Origin: Eubacterium sp.
GTDB lineage: Bacteria > Bacillota > Clostridia > Oscillospirales > Acutalibacteraceae
Assembly (NCBI GenBank): GCA_029059925.1
Contig: JAIDVA010000058.1
Coordinates: 1 to 5,388 of the forward strand
Length of the DNA: 5,388 nucleotides
Direction: 5' to 3'
A program made the translations under genes and the position numbers. Shown piece by piece: positions 1 through 5,340 of the stretch; position 1 is the stretch's first letter, and each line of letters begins with the position of its first letter. The notes below the pieces were generated by a model that worked only from the letters and a program-made list of their open reading frames with translations, was not told the origin of the DNA and searched no databases.

Positions 1-40
1 TTATTAGGGTGTGTAACATCCTAATATAAACAATAATTTA
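1..40. repeat. AT-rich end sequence matching the 3' repeat
   Basis: Positions 21-40 are the exact reverse complement of 5024-5043, and positions 26-40 are identical in direct orientation to 5273-5287. Those are the two ends of the MITE-like element at the other side of the window. Just inside, ATTAGG (3-8) and CCTAAT (20-25) can form a small hairpin. My reading is that this is the terminal part of a related element whose remainder lies upstream of the window. It ends at a TA dinucleotide (39-40), one base before the -35 box of the leu promoter. The sequence is AT-rich, so homology is supported but not proven. Confidence 0.45.
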
Positions 41-41
41 C

Positions 42-69
42 TTGACAAATATTTTTTATTTGATATAAT
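42..69 (+). promoter_or_regulatory. Sigma-A type promoter of the leu transcript
   Basis: A perfect -35 box TTGACA (42-47) and a perfect -10 box TATAAT (64-69) are separated by 16 bases. A TG at 61-62 adds an extended -10 element. Transcription should start near A76. The promoter lies just upstream of the T-box leader, as expected when control acts mainly after initiation, by attenuation. Confidence 0.85.
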
Positions 70-75
70 ATCCTT

Positions 76-355
76 ACAACTAAATAGTACCCAAGTAAAA
101 ACTATGATGCAGAAAAAGACCTTGTAATTTAGTTTAAGAGAGTTGACGGTCGGTGTGAGTCAATACAGATTATACGGTGCATAGCTCTCTGCGGAGTTGC
201 TGTTCTGAATAGAAATGAATAGGAACAGCCGTGTTGCGGCGTTATCGGCAAAGGCATTGATGGATGCTAAAGGGCAGATTATTCTGCTGAAATAGGGTGG
301 TACCACGTAGATATTACGTCCCTATACCAACTTTGTGTATAGGGGCTTATTTTTT
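76..355 (+). promoter_or_regulatory. T-box leader (tRNA-sensing riboswitch) of leuA
   Basis: This leader binds a specific uncharged tRNA and then lets transcription continue into leuA. The T-box core AGGGTGGTACCACG is at 294-307. Its TGGT (298-301) can pair with the tRNA 3' end, and its last U fits a tRNA with discriminator base A, as in tRNA-Leu. Stem I has a base helix of CTATG (102-106) with CATAG (180-184), and a distal AGAGAG region with TTGAC (143-147)/GTCAA (159-163) around a GGTG-containing loop. A stem II-like helix pairs 199-205 with 223-229. Stem III pairs 274-278 with 283-287. The antiterminator pairs TAGGG (293-297) with CCCTA (320-324), plus ACGT (305-308) with ACGT (316-319). 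It shares bases with the terminator, so only one can form. The specifier lies in the 3' side of stem I, around 169-175. TTA (Leu, 170-172) suits the downstream genes, but ATT (169-171) and TAC (173-175) cannot be excluded. Confidence 0.93.
318..355 (+). terminator. T-box attenuator (intrinsic terminator)
   Basis: CCCTATA (320-326) pairs perfectly with TATAGGG (338-344) around an 11-base loop. A G-C and a G-U pair (318-319 with 345-346) extend the stem, and a T run follows at 350-355. The 5' arm is also used by the antiterminator, which is the usual T-box switch. In the absence of uncharged tRNA this should stop transcription about 40 bases before leuA. Confidence 0.9.
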
Positions 356-394
356 GCTCCTGTGCAAATCAAAAAGTAAAAGGAGATTGATATT

Positions 395-2131
395 ATGAAA
401 AAAGGGTATGAAAAATACGTCGGCTTCAAGCCGATAGACATTCCGGACCGCACATGGCCCAATAATACGATTACAAAGGCTCCTGTATGGTGCTCGGTCG
501 ATATGCGTGATGGTAATCAGGCACTTGTTGATCCTATGAATTTGCAGGAAAAGCTTGAGCTTTTCTCAACACTTGTTAATATTGGTGTTAAGGAAATTGA
601 GGTTGGTTTCCCGTCCGCAAGCGAGACAGAGTATGAAATTCTCAGAACTCTTATTGACGGCGGCTATATTCCTGATGACGTAACCATTCAGGTGCTTGTT
701 CAGGCAAGAGAGCATCTTATTAAGAAGACCTTTGAGGCTATTAAGGGTGCTAAAAATGTAATCGTGCATTTTTATAATTCAACCTCAACACTGCAGCGTA
801 AGGTTGTTTTCAAGACAGATATGCAGGGTGTAATTGATATTGCCGTTAAGGGTGCAAAGCTCATCTATGAATTAACGGAAGAGCAGAAAAAAACGAATCC
901 TGAAACAAATATCCGTTTTGAATACAGTCCTGAAAGCTTTACAGGTACTGAAATGGATAATGCAGTTGAGATTTGCCGACAGGTTATGGAGGAACTCCAT
1001 ATCACGAAGGAGAATCCTATTATCCTTAATCTTCCGTCAACAGTTGAAGGCTCAACTGCAAACGGCTATGCTGACCAGATTGAATATTTCTGCCGTCATC
1101 TGCCAAACCGTGAGGCTGCCATTATTTCTCTTCATCCTCATAATGACAGAGGAACAGGTGTTGCTGCTGCTGAGCTTGCTCTTATGGCAGGTGCAGACAG
1201 AGTTGAGGGTACACTTTTCGGCAATGGCGAAAGAACAGGTAATGTTGATATTGTAACACTTGCTCTTAATATGTGGACACAGGGTGTGGATCCGGAGCTT
1301 GATTTCCACGATATCAATAAGATTAAAGAGGTTTATGAAAGAACAACCAAAATGACTGTTCCGCCTCGTCACCCTTATGCAGGTGAGCTTGTTTTTACAG
1401 CATTTTCGGGCTCACATCAGGATGCTATCAACAAGGGCAAAATGTATATGGACGAAAGCGGTACTGACATGTGGGAGGTGCCTTACCTTCCTATCGACCC
1501 TGCCGATGTCGGCAGAGAATATGAGCCGATTATCCGTATCAATTCACAGAGCGGTAAGGGCGGCACAGCATATATTCTTGCGAATGAATACGGCATTAAG
1601 ATGCCAAAGGCTATGCACCCTGAATTTGGCGCAGTCGTGCAGAGGGCTTGTGACGAAAAGGGCAAGGAGCTTAAAACATCTGAAATTTTCGACCTGTTCC
1701 AGAAGGAATACAGAAATGTTTGCGGTCCTTACAGATTAGTTAATTATAAAATCAGCGAAGAGAAGAATGAAGCAGATTATTTAACTTCTGTTCACTTCGA
1801 AGGCGAGCTTAAATATAAGGACAATGAGCCGGTTAAGATTGATGGTACGGGCTCAGGACCTATTGGCGCATTTTGTCAGGCTATGAACAAGGTAGGACTC
1901 ACAGGCTATGAGTTTGTTGATTACAGTGAGCATGCTATCGCTGTAGGCTCAGACTCAAAGGCTATCAGCTATATTCACTTGAAAAACCCACAGGGCAAGG
2001 ATGTATTCGGTATCGGTGTAAGCCACAATATCAGTTACGCATCCATGAAGGGTATTATCTGTGCAATTAACCGTGACCAGACTGAAACAATGCGTGACGA
2101 TACAATGCCGGGTATCTTTGATGTTTGTTAA
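395..2131 (+). CDS. leuA: 2-isopropylmalate synthase (yeast/actinobacterial-type LeuA)
   Basis: Catalyses the first committed step of leucine synthesis in the cytoplasm: acetyl-CoA plus 2-oxoisovalerate gives 2-isopropylmalate and CoA. The catalytic TIM barrel is intact. R38-D39-G-N-Q opens the active site, H247 and H249 (HPHNDRG) and N283 (GNGERTGN, 276-283) are the expected metal-site residues, and YSPESFTGTE (177-186) and GSHQD (339-343) are family signatures. RDGNQ rather than RDGEQ, together with the 578-aa length, places it with the yeast Leu4/Mycobacterium class, not the shorter E. coli class. The C-terminal part, about 444-565, is the leucine-binding regulatory domain (GTGSGPIGAF at 484-493, then a GIGVSHN-type stretch), so leucine feedback inhibition is expected. 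The ATG at 395 has AGGAG at 381-385, nine bases upstream. Expression is under the T-box leader. The stop codon directly abuts the next gene. Confidence 0.97.
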   Translation: MKKGYEKYVGFKPIDIPDRTWPNNTITKAPVWCSVDMRDGNQALVDPMNLQEKLELFSTLVNIGVKEIEVGFPSASETEYEILRTLIDGGYIPDDVTIQVLVQAREHLIKKTFEAIKGAKNVIVHFYNSTSTLQRKVVFKTDMQGVIDIAVKGAKLIYELTEEQKKTNPETNIRFEYSPESFTGTEMDNAVEICRQVMEELHITKENPIILNLPSTVEGSTANGYADQIEYFCRHLPNREAAIISLHPHNDRGTGVAAAELALMAGADRVEGTLFGNGERTGNVDIVTLALNMWTQGVDPELDFHDINKIKEVYERTTKMTVPPRHPYAGELVFTAFSGSHQDAINKGKMYMDESGTDMWEVPYLPIDPADVGREYEPIIRINSQSGKGGTAYILANEYGIKMPKAMHPEFGAVVQRACDEKGKELKTSEIFDLFQKEYRNVCGPYRLVNYKISEEKNEADYLTSVHFEGELKYKDNEPVKIDGTGSGPIGAFCQAMNKVGLTGYEFVDYSEHAIAVGSDSKAISYIHLKNPQGKDVFGIGVSHNISYASMKGIICAINRDQTETMRDDTMPGIFDVC

Positions 2132-2356
2132 GTGGACAGGGATATGCATGCTTTTGAAGTTTTGTTAGGTATTTGCATAGTAATTGCAGTGACTGCATTG
2201 GTTTTGGTTTCAGTAAATTCTACAAAAATAATCAAATCCAACAGAGATAAAACGATAGCAGATGTTGAAAGTAAGCTTGACAAAAATTTATCTGCAATGA
2301 CTTTTTTGGCAATTGCCGCAGCAGTATTGTTTGTAATGAATATTATGATTAGATAG
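2132..2356 (+). CDS. Small two-helix membrane protein between leuA and leuB
   Basis: I do not recognise the family. The frame encodes 74 residues. Helix 1 is about residues 10-28, a charged loop with six Lys/Arg and four acidic residues spans about 29-53, and helix 2 is about 56-73, ending in a single Arg. The positive-inside rule suggests a hairpin with both ends outside and the loop in the cytoplasm. The GTG at 2132 follows the leuA stop with no gap and no clear ribosome binding site. ATG 2144 (70 residues) is an alternative start with a weak GTGGA upstream. Either way translation probably depends on ribosomes finishing leuA. The continuous frame with two clean hydrophobic segments and its place inside the operon argue for a real gene. 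Possible roles, all inference, are a small transport subunit or a regulator of a membrane partner. No known leucine enzyme resembles it. Confidence 0.72.
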   Translation: MDRDMHAFEVLLGICIVIAVTALVLVSVNSTKIIKSNRDKTIADVESKLDKNLSAMTFLAIAAAVLFVMNIMIR

Positions 2357-2369
2357 CAAGGTATAATGC

Positions 2370-2374
2370 GGAGG
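2370..2374 (+). promoter_or_regulatory. leuB ribosome binding site that fixes the start
   Basis: GGAGG lies nine bases before ATG 2384 and downstream of the alternative in-frame ATG 2366, which has no comparable site. It therefore supports the 356-residue LeuB start. Confidence 0.85.
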
Positions 2375-2383
2375 ATAACAACT

Positions 2384-3454
2384 ATGAATAATTATAAAAT
2401 CACAGTATTAAAGGGTGACGGAATCGGCCCTGAAATTGTTGACGAATGTATAAAGGTGCTTGATAAGGCAGGGGAAAAGTTCGGCTTTTCACTTGATTAT
2501 GATTATCAGCTTTTAGGCGGTGCTGCCATTGATGAGTATGGCGTGCCTTATCCAAAAGAGACCGAGGTTTCCTGCAAGGCAGCTGACGCTGTACTTTTAG
2601 GCTCTGTCGGCGGACCTAAGTGGGATACGCTTCCAAGTGAAATCAGACCTGAAAAGGGACTCCTTGCAATCCGTGAATCTCTTGGTTTGTTCGCAAATCT
2701 CCGTCCTGCAAAGATTTTTGCACCGCTTAAATCAGCATCTCCGCTCAAGCCTGAAATTATCGGTGACGAGCTTGATATTCTGATTGTTCGTGAGCTTACA
2801 GGCGGTATCTATTTCGGTGACCGTGGAACTTATGAAGAGAATGGTGTTGTTGGTGCCTATGACACAGAGCGCTACACCTATCCTGAAATCAAGCGTATTG
2901 TCAAAGCAGGCTTTGAGTATGCTATGAAGCGCAACAAAAAGCTTACCTGTGTTGATAAGGCTAATGTTCTTGATTCTTCCAAACTTTGGAGAAAGGTTAT
3001 GGAGGAGGTAGGCAAGGACTACCCTGAGGTTGAAATTTCTTATATGTATGTTGACAACTGTGCAATGCAGCTTGTGCGCAATCCAAATCAGTTTGACACA
3101 ATTGTAACATCAAATATTTTTGGTGATATTTTATCTGATGAGGCCTCTATGATTTCAGGTTCAATCGGTATGCTTGCGTCTGCATCACTTGCTGAGGGCA
3201 CATTCGGTATGTATGAGCCTATCCACGGCTCTGCTCCTGATATCGCAGGACAGGGCAAGGCAAATCCGCTTGCTACAATCCTTTCAGGCGCTATGATGCT
3301 CAGATATTCTCTTGGTGAAAGTGCGGCTGCCGATGCGATTGAAAAGGCAGTTGATACAGCACTTACCAAGGTAAGAACACCTGATATTGCAGAGGATGGA
3401 CTTGATACCGTTAATACCTCTCAGATGGGTGATAAGGTAGCTGAATTGTTATAA
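2384..3454 (+). CDS. leuB: 3-isopropylmalate dehydrogenase
   Basis: Oxidatively decarboxylates 3-isopropylmalate with NAD+ to 2-oxoisocaproate, the direct precursor of leucine. It acts as a cytoplasmic dimer. An ATG 18 bases upstream (2366) is in frame, but GGAGG at 2370-2374 sits inside that extension and nine bases before ATG 2384, so 2384 is chosen. This gives 356 residues, normal for the family. Signatures in order are GDGIGPEI near the N-terminus, LGSVGGPKWD, LGLFANLRP, RELTGGIYFG with catalytic Y143, VDKANVL with catalytic K192, and metal-binding D224, D248 and D252. These match the Thermus pattern Y139/K185/D217/D241/D245 apart from a small offset. HGSAPDIAGQGKANP is the NAD-binding loop. 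The gene is complete and follows the small membrane gene by 27 bases. leuC and leuD, often adjacent, are not in the window. Confidence 0.97.
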   Translation: MNNYKITVLKGDGIGPEIVDECIKVLDKAGEKFGFSLDYDYQLLGGAAIDEYGVPYPKETEVSCKAADAVLLGSVGGPKWDTLPSEIRPEKGLLAIRESLGLFANLRPAKIFAPLKSASPLKPEIIGDELDILIVRELTGGIYFGDRGTYEENGVVGAYDTERYTYPEIKRIVKAGFEYAMKRNKKLTCVDKANVLDSSKLWRKVMEEVGKDYPEVEISYMYVDNCAMQLVRNPNQFDTIVTSNIFGDILSDEASMISGSIGMLASASLAEGTFGMYEPIHGSAPDIAGQGKANPLATILSGAMMLRYSLGESAAADAIEKAVDTALTKVRTPDIAEDGLDTVNTSQMGDKVAELL

Positions 3455-3464
3455 TATAAAAAAA

Positions 3465-3513
3465 GATGTTCCCCTCTGCTTATTGCTTAAGCGTCGGGAA
3501 TATCATTTTCTTT
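3465..3513 (+). terminator. Probable intrinsic terminator of the leu unit
   Basis: GATGTTCCC (3465-3473) pairs with GGGAATATC (3496-3504) over nine base pairs including one G-U. Inside, GCTTA (3478-3482) pairs with TAAGC (3488-3492). ATTTTCTTT follows at 3505-3513, and an A run (3458-3464) precedes the stem. The stem is strong but the T tract is interrupted, so termination may be partial and some transcript may read into the next two genes. Confidence 0.7.
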
Positions 3514-3515
3514 CA

Positions 3516-3536
3516 GCAGGAGTCATAATCTTCTGC
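3516..3536 (+). other. Small hairpin in the leader of the coiled-coil gene
   Basis: GCAGGAG (3516-3522) pairs with CTTCTGC (3530-3536), seven pairs including one G-U, with a seven-base loop. It lies nine bases upstream of the GGAGG ribosome binding site at 3545-3549. It has no T tract, so it is not a terminator. A role in RNA stability or translation is possible, but it could be incidental. Confidence 0.3.
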
Positions 3537-3555
3537 AGATAATCGGAGGAGAAAT

Positions 3556-4209
3556 ATGAAAAAGAGCAGAGTATTGGAAGAAAAACAGATTAATATTTTT
3601 ATAATCGGGTTTATTGTTTTCCTTGTGTTTGTGATTGGTTTTGTCGTTTTTATGGTGCATCATTCAAAAAATAAGCCTGAGGAAAATCTAAGCGATACGT
3701 CTGTATCTGTTACACAGCATCTGTCAAAGCACGAAAGCGAAGCTTTATCCGAAAGCACTACATCACAGCCGAGCACCAAAACGAATAATACCGAAAAGAC
3801 AACGCAGCGTGCCAAGGAAGAAAGCACATCAAAGCAAAACAGCACTTCACGTTATAATGTAGATATGAAGGCTGAGCGTGAGCGGTATCAAAAAGAGTGC
3901 GACGCAATCAATAAAAAATATGATGAAATGATTTTGGAAAAAGAGATTGTTAAGGAACGTTTGAACACAGAGCTTTCTATGGAAGAGGATAAGCTTGAGT
4001 TGATTTACAAGGAGCTTGATATCATTTCAGCCGTAAATGGAGCAGAAGTTGATTACAGCAGCAATTCAAGGGTGATTGAGCAGCAGGCGAAAATCGATGA
4101 CTTGGCTGACAGTATTGCACAGTTGGACCGTGAGATTGAGCAGGCAAGAGCTGACAGAAATGCCGAGCTTTTGGCTGCCGAAAAGGCACATCTTGATCGT
4201 ATAGGATAG
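3556..4209 (+). CDS. Membrane-anchored coiled-coil protein, function unknown
   Basis: The 217 residues are laid out as follows: a short basic, polar N-terminus (1-13), one strongly hydrophobic helix (about 14-34), a Ser/Thr/Lys/Gln-rich low-complexity linker (about 37-100), and a highly charged helical C-terminus (about 103-217). The helical part looks like two coiled-coil segments, roughly 103-157 and 172-215, broken by a Gly/Asn/Ser-rich turn. No cleavage site is evident, so the helix is probably an anchor. Lys/Arg before it suggests the N-terminus is inside and the linker plus coiled coil are outside, possibly spanning the cell wall. No enzymatic motif, LPXTG signal or cysteine pair is seen. 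GGAGG at 3545-3549 is six bases from the ATG. tam follows after 36 bases with no obvious terminator, so the two are probably co-transcribed. A cell-envelope or scaffold role is inference only. Confidence 0.85.
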   Translation: MKKSRVLEEKQINIFIIGFIVFLVFVIGFVVFMVHHSKNKPEENLSDTSVSVTQHLSKHESEALSESTTSQPSTKTNNTEKTTQRAKEESTSKQNSTSRYNVDMKAERERYQKECDAINKKYDEMILEKEIVKERLNTELSMEEDKLELIYKELDIISAVNGAEVDYSSNSRVIEQQAKIDDLADSIAQLDREIEQARADRNAELLAAEKAHLDRIG

Positions 4210-4245
4210 TTTTATTATCAGTATTGTAAAGTAAGGGAGTATGAT

Positions 4246-5016
4246 ATGGCTGATTGGAATTCAGAACAATATTTGAAATTCAAAAAGGAACGTACACAGC
4301 CGTCCATTGATTTGGTGAATCGAATAAATATTGAAAATCCAAAGCGTATTATTGATATCGGCTGCGGTCCTGGAAACAGTACGGTGGTACTGAAAAAGCG
4401 TTATCCGAATGCTTATATACTCGGTGTTGATTTTTCGCCGAATATGATTGAAAAAGCAAAGGCTGATTATCCCGAGCTTGATTTTATGCTTTTTGATGCG
4501 ACAAAGGATTTTGATAAGTTGGATGGTAAATTTGATATAGTATTTTCAAACGCCTGTATTCAGTGGATACCGAATCATAAAAAGCTTCTGTCAGATATGA
4601 TGGGTATACTGAATAAAGGCGGCATTATGGCACTTCAGATTCCGTATCAGTTTAATCAGCCTATGCATAGAATCGTTGATGAGGTTGCGTCAAGACCTGA
4701 GTGGAAAAGACTAATTCCGTTTGAAAAGGTATTCAATATCCTTAAAGAGGAGGAATATTTTGATTTGCTGGCAGAAATAGCATCCGATTTTTCAATGTGG
4801 CATACCACTTATTTCCATCGTATGCCATCACAGCAAAGTATCATTGAATGGTATCGTTCAACAGGACTCAAGCCTTATCTTGATATTCTGTCAGATGATA
4901 AAAAGGCAGAATTTGAAAAGGATGTTTTTGAAGAGGTGAAAAAGGCTTATCCTGTTCAGAACAATGGTGAGGTAATATTCCGATTCCCGAGATTGTTTTT
5001 TACAGCAGAGAAATAA
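4246..5016 (+). CDS. tam: Trans-aconitate 2-methyltransferase family protein
   Basis: A cytoplasmic class I SAM-dependent methyltransferase of 256 residues, close to the roughly 252 of E. coli Tam. The family methylates one carboxylate of trans-aconitate, a by-product that inhibits aconitase. SAM-site signatures are DIGCGPGN (37-44, motif I), the acidic residue D62 in GVDFSP ending beta 2, D84 in FDAT, and FSNACIQWIPN (100-110). Family-specific stretches resemble E. coli Tam closely from memory: MADWN..YL.F at the N-terminus, ALQIP, TTYFHRMPS, IIEWYRSTGLKPYL, YPVQNNGE and FPRLFF. AAGGGAG at 4233-4239 is six bases from ATG 4246. The gene follows the coiled-coil gene by 36 bases. The substrate is not proven by sequence, and 3-isopropylmalate is an interesting alternative given the nearby leu genes. 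Confidence 0.88.
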   Translation: MADWNSEQYLKFKKERTQPSIDLVNRINIENPKRIIDIGCGPGNSTVVLKKRYPNAYILGVDFSPNMIEKAKADYPELDFMLFDATKDFDKLDGKFDIVFSNACIQWIPNHKKLLSDMMGILNKGGIMALQIPYQFNQPMHRIVDEVASRPEWKRLIPFEKVFNILKEEEYFDLLAEIASDFSMWHTTYFHRMPSQQSIIEWYRSTGLKPYLDILSDDKKAEFEKDVFEEVKKAYPVQNNGEVIFRFPRLFFTAEK

Positions 5017-5067
5017 TATAATATAAATTATTGTTTATATTAGTAAGCGTTGGATGAATTATCGTAG

Positions 5068-5089
5068 GGAACGATGCCCACATCGTTCC
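5068..5089. repeat. Perfect 9-bp hairpin, repeat module 1
   Basis: GGAACGATG (5068-5076) is the exact reverse complement of CATCGTTCC (5081-5089), with loop CCCA. It lies at the 5' edge of the first CGTAGGG-bounded module. No T tract follows, so it is not a terminator. Confidence 0.8.
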
Positions 5090-5112
5090 GTTTACATGTT
5101 TTGATGTGATTC

Positions 5113-5176
5113 GGTGCGATGTTATTCCCCTGTTAGGGGAAATGTCACGCAGTGACAAAAGGGTTCACATCGCACC
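5113..5176. repeat. Three-way-junction fold in repeat module 1
   Basis: A perfect 10-bp outer stem, GGTGCGATGT (5113-5122) with ACATCGCACC (5167-5176), encloses two perfect hairpins: TTCCCC/GGGGAA (5125-5130/5136-5141) and TGTCAC/GTGACA (5143-5148/5152-5157). This branched structure could form in RNA or as extruded single-stranded DNA. Confidence 0.75.
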
Positions 5177-5207
5177 CTACGAAAGTGTAGGTTGCGTGAT
5201 TCGTAGG

Positions 5208-5267
5208 GGCGCACAGTGTGCGCCAGCCAACATTATCGTTGTGCCCACGGGCGAACATTGTTCGCCC
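5208..5267. repeat. Two perfect hairpins of repeat module 2
   Basis: GGCGCAC (5208-5214) pairs with GTGCGCC (5218-5224) around AGT. GGGCGAAC (5249-5256) pairs with GTTCGCCC (5260-5267) around ATT. The outer CGTAGGGG (5202-5209) and CCCCTACG (5265-5272) can pair and close the module, competing with the inner stems for a few bases. Confidence 0.78.
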
Positions 5268-5300
5268 CTACGATAAACAATAATTTAAATTGTGATGAAG

Positions 5301-5340
5301 CAGGTTACTTATGTAATCTGTTTTATTTTTTATATTTTTT
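5301..5340 (+). terminator. Rho-independent terminator after tam and the repeat
   Basis: CAGGTTAC (5301-5308) pairs with GTAATCTG (5313-5320), eight pairs including one G-U, around a TTAT loop. A long T-rich tract follows at 5321-5340. It is the first good terminator after tam, so the repeat element is probably transcribed as part of the tam 3' UTR. Confidence 0.82.

Larger units (their letters stand above)
5024..5287. repeat. MITE-like repeat with terminal inverted repeats and nested hairpins
   Basis: The 264-bp region begins with TAAATTATTGTTTAT (5024-5038) and ends with its exact reverse complement (5273-5287). The outermost TA on each side could be a TA target duplication, as in IS630/Tc1-type elements. 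The interior encodes no protein. It has two modules, each bounded by CGTAGGG/CCCTACG: 5063-5181 and 5202-5272. Both contain near-perfect short-loop hairpins, listed separately. GTGATTCG occurs twice, at 5106-5113 and 5196-5203. The CGTAGGGGCG...CGCCCCTACG style is, from memory, common in intergenic regions of gut clostridia. Mobility in trans is inferred, since no transposase is present. Confidence 0.7.

Noticed and set aside
918..1256. Overlapping +strand frame of 112 codons inside leuA
   Set aside because: Out-of-frame shadow of leuA with no ribosome binding site and no recognisable domain.
2362..2367. TATAAT sequence before leuB as a separate promoter
   Set aside because: No recognisable -35 box at the required distance; a chance match in AT-rich sequence.
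2366..2383. Upstream ATG giving LeuB six extra residues
   Set aside because: The strong GGAGG lies inside this extension and is correctly spaced only for ATG 2384; the family starts near the shorter N-terminus.
3088..3369. Antisense frame of 93 codons inside leuB
   Set aside because: Shadow of conserved leuB sequence; composition reflects the opposite strand and no start signal is seen.
3450..3455. TATAAT at the leuB stop as a promoter for the next gene
   Set aside because: No -35 box, and transcription would meet the hairpin at 3465-3513 at once.
5019..5042. Hairpin just after tam as its terminator
   Set aside because: The stem is almost wholly A-T and has no T tract after it; it is better explained as part of the repeat end.
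5024..5287. CRISPR array
   Set aside because: The repeats are inverted hairpins of differing sequence, not regularly spaced direct repeats with spacers, and no cas gene is present.
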